The translations under genes were made by a program, and so were the position numbers. Under the pieces are notes generated by a model. That model saw only the letters and a program-made list of their open reading frames with translations, searched no databases and had not been told where the DNA came from. A stretch of DNA of 64,000 bases, taken from contig CAXHUL010000501.1 in the NCBI GenBank assembly GCA_964019695.1, positions 1-64,000 of the forward strand, given 5' to 3'. Positions 32,623 to 42,165 of the stretch are shown here, one piece after another; within the stretch, counting starts at the first letter, position 1; each line of letters opens with the position of its first letter. The stretch comes from Loripinus fragilis (lineage: Eukaryota; Mollusca; Bivalvia; Lucinida; Lucinidae).

Positions 32623-33234
32623 TTAAATGGTTATCCACTTGTGCTTGAATACTTTAATCTTTTGCTTGCTACGAACAGGTTTTCCAGGTGGTGGTGGAAT
32701 TTTTCCACCGCCAATTTGAAAGCGTCTGGCTTGTGTAAGCACACTCTGTGGAATGTTGCTTTCTTGAATAAGTTGACTGAAAACTTCGGCACCAACAGGA
32801 TGAAATGATTTATAGTCTTTTAACTGAATCTTAATCAGGTCAGTTATGTTGGATCCTTTTAACAATTGACCATCAACGATGATTTCTCCTTTGTCATTCC
32901 ACTGAAGATTTGTGTGTTTAGTTAAATGGTTGAGTATGACCCCAGCTCTTGATCTAAGAGGCAATGGCAATGAGCTCAGTAAATCCTCTGTTGTGCTGTC
33001 TTGGGTGTTTGAATGGCAGTTATCTTGTTGAGGACTATGTATGGTAACTTGTTCCGTATACGTATCAGTTGTGTTCACTGGCTTAGGCTGACTAACTTGT
33101 CCAGTAAGGAGACGTTCGTATTTATCGTATGGTATTAAAACCATTTTACGCATCATCTTTCTTATCTTTCGGCTGTCTATTAAAGGAACATACCCAATGC
33201 CCTCAGTGTCTACATATAAAATGAGGCATGTCAT
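32623..33234 (-). CDS. Conserved Polinton protein of unknown function (203 aa)
   Basis: The N-terminal 'KMVLIPYDKYERLL' and the central segment 'NDKGEIIVDGQLLKGSNITD' with 'FHPVGAEVFSQLIQESNIP' form a pattern I know from Polinton proteins next to the ATPase; no enzymatic motif is visible. The C-terminus is basic and Pro-rich ('GGGKIPPPPGKPVRSKQK'). It starts 15 bases after the ATPase stop and its TAA abuts the integrase ATG, so it is in the same unit. A virion or DNA-binding role would fit its position and charge but is inference. Confidence 0.75.
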   Translation of the reverse strand: MTCLILYVDTEGIGYVPLIDSRKIRKMMRKMVLIPYDKYERLLTGQVSQPKPVNTTDTYTEQVTIHSPQQDNCHSNTQDSTTEDLLSSLPLPLRSRAGVILNHLTKHTNLQWNDKGEIIVDGQLLKGSNITDLIKIQLKDYKSFHPVGAEVFSQLIQESNIPQSVLTQARRFQIGGGKIPPPPGKPVRSKQKIKVFKHKWITI

Positions 33235-33249
33235 GAATCGCAGTTTAAT

Positions 33250-33891
33250 TTACACTGATTGATATATGATGGTATCTTCTCCAGGAAATACACGAGTTCT
33301 CACTCGATAGGCTTCAGGTTCCGTGGGCGAGAAATCTAAGATTAGGTATCCATAAGGTTGAGAGGTAGCATCTTTGAAAGCTTCGAGCAGAAACTTACTT
33401 TTGCCCATAAATGCTTGACGAGCTAAACACTGGATTTGAGACAAGTCACGCGGATTTTTCATAAGCACCAGGATATGAGTATTCAAATTGATGGTGCGTG
33501 AATGCTTGCCTTGGCAATACATATTTTGATTTAAGAATATGACGCTCAAATGTCGGTGATGCATGCCTTTTACAAACAAATTCTCCATCTCCGAAGATGT
33601 GGTCACAGATTCCATAAGATCGTCCAGGCAAACCAGGTTACAGATTTTCTCATTAGCCAGGGCTTCTAAATCTACTGTTGACGGTAATCCTTGTTGAAAG
33701 GTGATAAATGGCAGTTCTTTCTCCATTGTTTTGTAGAATGGTTGATATATTCCATAGCAATACAACACTTTTTCCGGTGGGTTCTCAAACACCTCATTTT
33801 TATGACGGAGTAATTGATATAGCCAAAAGGTCTTGCCACTGCATGTGGCACCACTAACAGCAATAGAGGTGCAATCAGGAAAAGGATACAT
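33250..33891 (-). CDS. FtsK/HerA-type genome packaging ATPase
   Basis: 213 residues from the ATG at 33889-33891; the frame extends five codons further up, but only to a TTG. Walker A is 'SGATCSGKT' (Lys20) and Walker B is 'NLVCLDDLM' (Asp90-Asp91). A sensor-like 'SVIFLNQNMY' follows. This family (A32-like) pumps DNA into preformed capsids. It is first in the minus-strand cluster, 33 bases downstream of a TATAAAAG box (33924-33931), so the 5' UTR must be very short. Intact; note that the usual GATGSGKT has Cys in place of Gly, which does not touch the catalytic residues. Confidence 0.94.
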   Translation of the reverse strand: MYPFPDCTSIAVSGATCSGKTFWLYQLLRHKNEVFENPPEKVLYCYGIYQPFYKTMEKELPFITFQQGLPSTVDLEALANEKICNLVCLDDLMESVTTSSEMENLFVKGMHHRHLSVIFLNQNMYCQGKHSRTINLNTHILVLMKNPRDLSQIQCLARQAFMGKSKFLLEAFKDATSQPYGYLILDFSPTEPEAYRVRTRVFPGEDTIIYQSV

Positions 33892-33923
33892 TGTGAAATA
33901 AAGCAAATGCAGCGGGTCACTCT

Positions 33924-33931
33924 CTTTTATA
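33924..33931 (-). promoter_or_regulatory. TATA box for the ATPase unit
   Basis: TATAAAAGAGAGTGAC on the minus strand, 33 bases before the ATPase ATG. It is the only strong TATA between the right TIR and the first gene. Confidence 0.7.
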
Positions 33932-34053
33932 CATAGGGTTTAGATGTTTTAAGAATTGCAAATAACACAGAAAGGAATTTTATAAACATCATAGCACTTA
34001 ATAAAGTCATGAAATCAAGGGTAAAACGTGAAATGGATAAGCAGTCAATAGAT

Positions 34054-34296
34054 ATTGCGTCATTGCTCATAATAGTTGGGAAAAACCCGGCTCGATTACC
34101 AAACTATGGTGAAATCCCGAAATACTGTTTTATCATTTCCGGATGTTGTGTAATAACAGGAACTGGAAGTAATATGGTACGCCATTTTGGACATTATGAA
34201 ATGTTGTGCAATCGCTTCATGGAGGCCGCCATCTTGAACAACAAAACAACACCCAGGGTTAAGGCGGTAGACTAAAAACAAACGCTCTACACTACT
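34054..34296 (-). repeat. Polinton right terminal inverted repeat
   Basis: Reverse complement of 20499-20742, ending 'gctctacactact' on the plus strand, then the TACATA duplication at 34297-34302. It carries the same two ATGGCGG-type motifs; the inner one has a changed base (ATGGCGT). Confidence 0.95.
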
Positions 34297-34302
34297 TACA
34301 TA

Positions 34303-35630
34303 TTCACTTTTTCCGTTATACATCCGTTTCTCATACGGCAAAGTCCTTTAGTTGACCATTCTTTGTCCGCTACTTGTCCGTTAAATATGCGTTACTCATG
34401 CGTTTTATGAGCTCCCCACACGCTCGGCGAAGACCCTCATCGCCATCGAGACGACTTTCATCACTGGATGAACACCGGATAAAAAAAATGTTGCATTTTT
34501 TTCTGTCCGTTCTGCGTCCGTAACCATTATCCGTTAATATGTGACAGCATCATAAGCGTTCGACATTTGCACTTGAATAAGGTGTGAAATACATTTGCAG
34601 TTTTAGATTTACCTAAATGTGTACTATTTGCGTACATATTATAGACCCATTGGACCGGGATCGACATGACCATTTCGGTGACACTGTGCAGACGAAATTG
34701 TCACGTCGATCCCTACATGATTGGACCCTGTTTTAGAACATTTCCAAAATTCAAACTAATCATGCCCTACACTTTGACTTAATACAAATAGGCGTAGGAT
34801 AATGACGGGACACTGTCAGAATTCCTCTATTAAAGCCACAGTGGGTGCATAATTAAACCTGGGTGTGTCGTGTGCGCTTTATATGCCTTGTGCGCTGGGG
34901 CCGCGGCACACCGTCATTATAACTGTAAAAAGTGCAAGTCAAGATCGGGCACGGTCAATGATAATAAAACAGTTTAGGTTTACATATCGCTGGAAGCGCT
35001 TGCGTTAAGCGCGGTTAGCACCTCCGAGCGACAGTTTCATAATAAAAATAAAGAATACTACTGGCCATCATTAATTCCAACTTAACCCATGTGCCTTTTT
35101 AGCAGAAAGGGGGTTATTGCTTCTGACATCAAAAAAATCATTAGCGTATTGATAACAAATAATGCAGATATCACTTGACAAAGCGTCTTCGGTAGACACC
35201 GAATGGGCAGTTCGCAAACCAGGCTGCACTGAACAATTGCCATTTTAGGTCTTTACATTTAAGGAAGCTTTGCATCGAGCAAATTTTGGTTAATCAAGAC
35301 ATTGATGATGCGCAGACTGATCTGAACCTTTGATCCGACTGCGTGTACCTTTATACATGCATCCAGGCAGGGTTTCTATTAATATGTTCCTTATCTGCTT
35401 TTTTCAAAGTTCTAGCCAACAGAATTAACAATACAAATTCGACGAATCTATATCCACCGACGAAGGGTTATTTTAGAAAAGCATGTACGATGTACATCAC
35501 AAAACATAAATCTCAATTATCTTAACCTGAAGTTCACCTTCGGTATCATTCAGATCATAACAACCGCCTTTTTAGTATGTTTTAGTGCTTTGTTTAAATA
35601 ATAAGTATACTTACATCTACACAATTTCAA
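34303..35630. other. No gene seen; degenerate 'tccgtt' repeats and one hairpin
   Basis: The first 250 bases carry scattered 'tccgtt', 'gcgtt' and 'catacgg' words like those left of the Polinton and at 60600-61050. An imperfect hairpin (about 34657-34712) has arms 'ggatcgacatgaccatttcg' and 'cgaaattgtcacgtcgatcc'. The remainder is featureless. Confidence 0.5.
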
Positions 35631-35637
35631 TAACTGA

Positions 35638-36190
35638 CCGTTAAATCCAACCCCAGGGGTCAAGGGTGTGTGTAAATTCAAAGTGTTACCTTGCATGTAG
35701 GTCTACAATGCCTCCACTTTAATTTGATATGCAACATGATCACTTTCAGAAAAGACCCTTTGACCCCACCACATGTGGTCGAGGGTGTGTGTGTTATGAC
35801 AGCATATTTACTTTCATGGTGCTCTGTGCTCAATTCCCTTTAATTTGATATGCAACATGACTACTTTCAGAAAAAGACATGGTTTGGCCTTTTGACCCAA
35901 TCCTAGGGTCAAGGGTGTGTCTGTAGGCAAAATATTTGCTACCATGGTAAGCTTAAATTAATATGCAACATAACCATATTCCGAAAAAAAGATTCATTTT
36001 GGCCTCGGTCCCACCAACTAAGTACACCCTTCGGGATCGGGCCCAGGCATTCAAACTAAAATCCCTAATGTTTCATAAATATTGCTGCTCTGCCTGCGTG
36101 CGAAATTTCAGCAAAAATATTGACAACTGCCTTAGTTATTACGAAATTTAAATATTTGACCTTTGACCCCTAAGGTGGGGTCAAAGGGGC
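35638..36190. repeat. ~130-bp degenerate tandem repeat
   Basis: Three to four copies of a unit with 'tttgaccc', 'ggggtcaagggtgtgtgt' and 'taatttgatatgcaacatga' followed by 'actttcagaaaa'. Non-coding, of a kind common in bivalve DNA. Confidence 0.7.
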
Positions 36191-36233
36191 ATGGGTACAA
36201 TTTGGACACTGCCATTCTAAGCCACATGCACTG

Positions 36234-36571
36234 TGTGGCGACACAATCACAAACTCTGATCATTTTGAAGATATTTAATAAACGTGCCACATTAAGGTAA
36301 TGAAATACTGTTTTTAAATAATGATAAAACAAATGTTAATTTCTGTAACCCTTTAGATAAAGTCCTCAGACTTAATATCCATTTATCTGTCCTTTTATCG
36401 TTATTCGTACATCTCCTGTTCTTCTATTGTCCTGCCATTGTTGTAACTAACGTCGTAACTAACTGGCGAAAACGTCATCCGACGTAACGTCATAAAACAT
36501 CAACGAATGCATAAACAGTACATAAGTAATCTAATACATGGAAGTTAATTTATTCGCGGAGTTCCGCGACA
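36234..36571 (-). repeat. BEL-type 3' LTR
   Basis: 338 bp, direct copy of 49820-50148. It has an extra 9 bases ('tatttaata' region near 36270) relative to the other copy. Confidence 0.88.
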
Positions 36572-36720
36572 CTCCCACCACAAAAAGAAATAAACCATCA
36601 TAAATGTTCATCAATTGTTTGTTTATACTTGCCATCAGCTATTTTGCATAATGGTTTGTGCAGATTTCCTTGTCATTTTCTTTTCTCAATATTTGCCCCT
36701 GTCACAGTCTTCAAAACGAA

Positions 36721-38494
36721 TGCGGGTCAACTCGGCCTCGAGTCAAGTCGGCCTGAGTCAAGTTGGCCCGGGTCAACTCGGCCGGGTTATCTTATATTGC
36801 CTACTATTTGCCCCGCTATTTTCATAAGGGATACCAGTATGAGGTGTATTTTAAATATAAAAATGCTCAGCAAAAGTTTGAGGGAATAATGCTAGGTTCT
36901 ATCGAAATTGTTGGTCTGTCAATCTTGTTTCACTCAACGGGTCTGACTTCACAAGTATTAGCTTTTAAAAAAAGCTGGCGGTCGTTTAGCCCTATCATTG
37001 TATGTATTCTTGCCCACTGCATGCTTTCATTTTGAACTTCTAGAGCTTGTCCATGTAGATTTATTCTAAGCTCTGGTTATTAACATCTGAACTGTGATTT
37101 GTTACCATTTAACACATGTTTCCAGCGAGTATGTTGCTTGATCTTTTGAAAGCACCAGGCTTATGCATGGTATGTTATGGTAATGTATATAGCATGCGAC
37201 ACATTTATGGAAAATCATTTGACAACACTAGACAGCACATTTTTCTTAAAACTGATGCCAGAAAATCAAGGTCACAGTGGTCGCTTAACTGTATATGTTC
37301 AGACTCCATGACCCCAAGATGTGTTCACAAACCAAATTTGGGATTCCTAGGATTTATGCTCGTGACACGATTTGTCTAGATCTGATGGCAGTGGTAAAGG
37401 TGCCTGACGCTACATGACCCAAACATGCATTAAGACACGAATTTTGGCATTTCTACCTAGAATAATATAGGAGATATACTCCGGATATGATATGAAAACT
37501 CAAACAATTAGGACACCAAGGACAGGCAGATTGATTACTATATGCCTCCCTTTAAGGGCATAGAACCTGTTTGTCATGACCGTCATAAGACAGTGCCTGA
37601 ATTCATAGTAATTCTATGTGATCAGATGTGGATGACAATCACATAAGTACGTTTACTGATGTGAAGTTCGCTCACACTCTTTGCCAATGAAGGACGTTTG
37701 ACTTTGGGACGTTTCACTTTCGCCAGCTTTTTTGAAAAACTAATACTTATTGCGTTTATATATAAGCGAGCTTGGCTCGCGCTATAGGTAGTCCTACAGA
37801 TTTCAAGGACAGTTAACTTCGCGCTGTAGGTCAACCCACGGTATTTGGTACCCCGCTCGTTGTTCGGCAGCTAATAAAATATAGCCTGAGCATGGCATAA
37901 AGGTTTGGTCAAAACCTGAATTTGATGTGTGTTTTGAATGATGTTTATATAAGCGGCAGGCCATGGCCGACCACAATAACGGTAGAAACAGCAAAGAAAA
38001 TGTAGCCTCTGATAGAAAAAATTCAAATTAGAATTTTACGACAGGCGGACAAGAAATATATATATTTGCGTCGCTTATTTTTATTCTTTTTTTCTTTTTT
38101 TAAAGAGTGAATAAATCAGCGGTATTAGACCTTGCTTTGATCAATTGCCGTTTTACCTAATTCAATGGTCAGAAAACGATAATTGCCTTGTTTGCAAGAT
38201 ATGGGGGGTCAGTGATTGACAAAGTGTCAATACTTTCATTTGGTAGCCTGGTTCATGACAATCAAGTGGCAAGTTCATCCCCCACCAATTTGACAAATAA
38301 AGAGCTTAATTGCAACTGTTTATAATGTTTATCTTTGCTTTAGTCTGAGTGATTATACATGAACAAAAAACAAAACATATACCATATACGTTCTGAAAAT
38401 ACACCGGGCCGAGTTGACTCAGGCCTACTTGACCCAGGGCCGACTTGACTCAGGGGCCGACTCGACTTCAGGCCGAGTTGACCCGCTACCTTCA
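36721..38494. mobile_element. Foldback insertion with tandem-repeat inverted ends
   Basis: The ends are inverted arrays of a ~20-bp unit, 'gggtcaactcggcc' / 'gagtcaagtcggcc', at 36721-36790 and reverse-complemented at 38404-38494. The interior (36790-38400) has no coding sequence I recognise. Small target duplication not resolved. Confidence 0.6.
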
Positions 38495-39730
38495 AAACCG
38501 CTGTAATATTCGCCGCTTCTGTTGCACTTTGGGTTGTTGAAATATCCGCACTTTTTGCCATACCTCCAGTATGTATCCTTGCTCTTATTTTCAAAATTGA
38601 AGCTATCCTTTACACCAGTGCTGACCTTTAAGCTGCAGAAATAATTACTGTCTGTGCTATCGTCGTAGCTGTTGCAATTCTCACCGCATGTGCCATCCTC
38701 ACATTTGCTGTAGTCCTCACCGCCTGGGTTGTCATGATACCAGTAGCAGTCCTCACCGTTTATGCTTTCCTGACATGCATAGCCGTCCTCAACACGTATG
38801 GTGTCTTGATGCATGCAGAAGTCATTATCGCTTTCGCTATTCTGACATTTGCTGCAGTCCTCACCGCCTGTGCTGTTTTCACTGCTGTTGTAGTCTTCAC
38901 CACATGTACTGTCATGACGCCTGTTACAGACATCAACGCCTGTGCTGTCATGATTCATGTTGCAGTCTTCACCGCCTGTGTCATCAAGTCCCCTGTTGCA
39001 GCCCTCACCGCCTGTGCTGTCATGATTACTGTTGCAGTATTCACCACCATTGCTGTCATGATGCCTGTTGCAGTCCTCGCCGCCTGTGCTGTAATGATTC
39101 CTGTTGCAGTCTTCTCCGCCTGTGTTGTCATGACGCCTGTTGCAGCCCTCACCGCCTGTGCTGTCTTGACATATGTTGCATTCCTCACCGCCTGTGTTGT
39201 CATGACGCCTGTTGCAGTCCTCACCGCCTGTGCTGTCATGATTTCTGTTGCAGTATTCACCGCCTGTGCTGTCATTACGCCTGTTGCAGTCCTCACCGCC
39301 TGTGCTGTCATGACGTCTGTTGCAGTCCTCACCGCCTGTGCTGTCATGATGCCTGTTGCAGTCCTCACCGTCTGTGCTGTCATGATTACTGTTGCAGTAT
39401 TCACCGCCTGTGCTGTCATGACGCCTGTTGCAGTCCTCACCGCCTGTACTGTCATGACGCCTGTTGCAGTCCTCACCGCCTGTGCTGTCATGACGTATGT
39501 TGCAGTCCTCACCGCCTGTGTTGTCATGACGCCTGTTGCAGTCCTCACCGCCTGTGTTGTCATGACGCCTGTTGCAGTCCTCACCGCCTGTGCTGTCATG
39601 ACGCCTGTTGCAGTCGTCACCGCCTGATATACTTGGTTTATCCGATTTTAGCTGTTGCTGTTGGAGCTGTTTTTGGCCTGTCAGAACCTGCTGCATTTGC
39701 ACTGTCAATTGTATCATCTGGTTAAATTTA
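38425..39730 (-). pseudogene. BEL-type Gag, distal part, with 12-residue tandem repeats
   Basis: Continuation of the Gag that starts at 49757, cut by the Gypsy insertion. After a Gln-rich coil ('MIQLTVQMQQVLTG', 'QKQLQQQQLK') it passes into about 27 copies of a 12-residue unit of the type 'CNRRHDSTGGED', decaying towards the C-terminus. The 36-bp DNA unit has no stop in several frames, so long ORFs appear on both strands. Normal BEL Gag would have a conserved capsid region here; none is seen, so the repeat expansion has replaced or displaced it. The end of the frame runs into the foldback insertion. Confidence 0.7.
38640..39630. repeat. 36-bp minisatellite, ~27 copies
   Basis: Plus-strand unit 'gcctgtgctgtcatgacgcc' + 'tgttgcagtcctcacc'. 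Copies between 39000 and 39628 are nearly identical; those before 38900 are decayed. It lies wholly within the BEL Gag frame (minus strand) and preserves it because 36 is a multiple of three. Confidence 0.95.
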
Positions 39731-40261
39731 TGTCGCAGGGTATGGATTCGTATAGCCAGGGATCTCAACGACAGATGTTGTTATAGGTTTATTTTACAGA
39801 TGTAAATAAAAAAGGGTGTCCTGCTAATAATAATGTTTCCATATCATTTCCATGAAGGAATAATATATAAACTAATATAAATATATGTTCTACAGCCTGT
39901 AGATCGATGGAGTCGATCTAACTGAAAAAATGAGAATGCCTTTTCCAAATGTCGCGCGCATATGTATTAGTGATTTTATGCGCATGCGCTAAGTAAGTTA
40001 AAAGAGGTGTGTTCGTTAGCAACCAATCACCCATCATCTTACATCCTTATGTCTAACTAAAACGGCTACTGATTGGACGATAAAATAGAACAACTAAGTT
40101 TCAAGATACCCCATTAAAAAAACAATGCAAGACAGGTTAAACCTGTTTTTCCCACGCTTGGTACGATTTAAGTAAATATCAACACAACTCACTGTGGCAC
40201 TAAAGGAGAAAAGGTAATTTATGCGTTAAGCGAAATAATCACAAAGTTCACCTCTGTGACA
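39731..40261 (-). repeat. Gypsy 3' LTR
   Basis: 531 bp, TG...CA ends, direct copy of 48849-49379. Confidence 0.95.
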
Positions 40262-40275
40262 TTCTCCCCTGCTTT
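40262..40275 (-). promoter_or_regulatory. Polypurine tract
   Basis: On the minus strand AAAGCAGGGGAGAA directly abuts the TGTCACAG start of the LTR, as needed for plus-strand priming. A similar junction (TGTGACATTCTCC on the plus strand) recurs internally at about 40648. Confidence 0.75.
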
Positions 40276-40689
40276 GAAAAAACTGTCTCCTGACATTTCC
40301 GAACATTCGAAAAACTTTTTAATAAACACAGACCACCTCAGCAATCACAATCATGTACAAATATGATGCATTTAGGTTAATTTTAACCTACAGAAGTTTC
40401 ACATTTATCAACAAACAATTCTACTTTACTAGTGAACTGTGAAAATGTTATATATAACTTCAGAACATCCAAAAATAAAGACATGTATTAATTTGAGGGG
40501 TCGCTCTCAATAAGAGAAATATACTATATGTATGAGACAATCAAAGCAGGAGAAAATATAATATATATATATATGCATTTTTATATATGTTTGGGAAAAC
40601 ATATCATATATGCATAATAATAATATTGGAAGATATTCTTCCTATCTGTGACATTCTCCTCTGATATTTATGAAAACTAATACATATAT
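40276..40689. other. Gypsy 3' untranslated region
   Basis: AT-rich, with a (TA) run at 40560-40572. No env-like ORF. It includes a partial duplicate of the LTR/polypurine junction near 40648. Confidence 0.6.
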
Positions 40690-42165
40690 TTAAACATACC
40701 AAATCTGTGTTTCGGGGTTTGAAACTTGCTGAGTATTTACCCACTCGCCATACCGATTTGGCGCTTGCCGTACCCTACCTGTACGTCTAGGTAACTGTGG
40801 AGTAGGTACATTATCAACACTACCTACATTACCTCCACTGAGATCTCTGGAACTGCCAGTGGTACCTACATCTGCACTAGCAAAACCACCACCTGCACTT
40901 GAATTAAAACCACCTGCGCTATCTGACCTATTAAAACCAACTGAACTATCAGATCTATTAAAATCTCCTGAACCATTAAAAGTATCGCCATGAACTGACA
41001 CATGAGACTTTTCTTTATTTGAAGAAACTGATTTCGACCCATTGATATTTGAACTGTATTTCCTTTTAAGAGGAAGCATATATCTTGGGTAAAATAATTC
41101 TTCTGTTTCTGATTCAGAAGAGTCAGACTCAAATTCAGGTTCTTGGACAGGTTTTGATTGGCTATGTACAGGGGCTGCCGGTTTGCTAGGTTTACTATGG
41201 GGACTGTCATAAAATAGGCCAAGATCTAAACTGCTAGGTATGGCAGAAAAAGGAAGCAACATGTTCCTGTGTAAAGTTTTCACCGCTGAATCACCTGATT
41301 CACGCTGAACCCTATACACAGGTACACCTTCATTTGGCACTTCAATGACAATATATGAATGCTTATCCCACCTATCTGCCAACTTATTTTTGCCTTTTAG
41401 GCCCACCTTTCTAATAAGGACTCTGTCCCCTACACCAAGGGTTGCTTCTCTGACCTTACCGTTATAATTAGACTTATGCCTTGTAGCATTTTTATTTGCT
41501 TCTTTTGAAGCTACCTTGTAGGCAAAGTCCAACCGTTTCTTTAACTTATTGGCATAGTGCTCTCTGGATGTGCATTCTGAATCCTGTGAAGAATTCAGAC
41601 CCAGATAAGCATCTATAGCCAGCCTGGGATGTCTCCCAAACATTAAAAAGAATGGGGAAAAACCAGTGCTATCATGACGGGTAGCATTATAGGCATGGAC
41701 TAAAGGGGCTACATATGACTTCCAGTCTTGTTTCTGGTGATCTTCTAGGGTACCCAGCATTTTCAAAAGGGTCTGGTTAAATCTCTCGACCATTCCATTT
41801 CCCAAAGGGTGATATGGAGTGGTCCGGGACTTATGCACACCCGCAAGACTACACAATTCCTTAATAAGACTACTTTCAAAATTTCTTCCCTGATCACTAT
41901 GGATCCTAGCCGGAAAACCATAGTGAACAACAAAGTTTTCAAAAAGTATTTTGGCTGTAGTCTTAGCCAACTGGTTTCTAGTTGGAAAGGCCTGGGCATA
42001 ACGTGTAAAATGGATGGTCACGACTAAAATATGTTCATGCCCACCCTTGGACCTTTCCAAAGACAAAAAATCTATACATAACAATTCCATTGGTTGTGAA
42101 CTGGTTATGTTGACTAATTCTGCACTAGGCTTCACCGGAGTTTTTCGCCTAATACAAGGCCACAA
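40690..42165 (-). CDS. Gypsy integrase (3' part of pol)
   Basis: About 490 residues. The core has Asp in 'LLCIDFLSLERS', Asp in 'RIHSDQGRNFES' and Glu in 'NGMVERFNQTLLKML', the D,D-35-E set; a chromodomain is not obvious. The long tail is Ser/Gly/Asn-rich and ends with 'RRTGRVRQAPNRYGEW', a basic motif common at Gypsy integrase ends. The frame has no ATG start; it is out of frame with RT because one base seems missing at 42157-42161, exactly between the two cysteines of the HHCC zinc motif. That would disable this copy unless it is a sequence error. Confidence 0.9.
   Translation of the reverse strand: MWPCIRRKTPVKPSAELVNITSSQPMELLCIDFLSLERSKGGHEHILVVTIHFTRYAQAFPTRNQLAKTTAKILFENFVVHYGFPARIHSDQGRNFESSLIKELCSLAGVHKSRTTPYHPLGNGMVERFNQTLLKMLGTLEDHQKQDWKSYVAPLVHAYNATRHDSTGFSPFFLMFGRHPRLAIDAYLGLNSSQDSECTSREHYANKLKKRLDFAYKVASKEANKNATRHKSNYNGKVREATLGVGDRVLIRKVGLKGKNKLADRWDKHSYIVIEVPNEGVPVYRVQRESGDSAVKTLHRNMLLPFSAIPSSLDLGLFYDSPHSKPSKPAAPVHSQSKPVQEPEFESDSSESETEELFYPRYMLPLKRKYSSNINGSKSVSSNKEKSHVSVHGDTFNGSGDFNRSDSSVGFNRSDSAGGFNSSAGGGFASADVGTTGSSRDLSGGNVGSVDNVPTPQLPRRTGRVRQAPNRYGEWVNTQQVSNPETQIWYV

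Larger units (their letters stand above)
20499..34296. mobile_element. Maverick/Polinton, 13.8 kb, complete ends
   Basis: Defined by inverted ends of ~243 bp beginning AGTAGTGTAGAGC, a perfect 6-bp target duplication, and the full metazoan Polinton gene set: protein-primed polymerase B on the plus strand and, on the minus strand, packaging ATPase, integrase, minor and major capsid proteins and protease, with three further conserved small proteins. The two modules converge on an AT-rich spacer at 27.3-28.4 kb. The morphogenesis and integrase genes are all open, while the polymerase is broken, so this copy could not replicate itself but might still express particle proteins. The two TIRs differ at roughly seven positions by eye, so it is not brand new. 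Confidence 0.97.

Noticed and set aside
38688..39725. 345-codon plus-strand ORF and two other long ORFs over the same DNA
   Set aside because: They are frame shadows of the 36-bp repeat; only the minus-strand frame continues a retroelement Gag.
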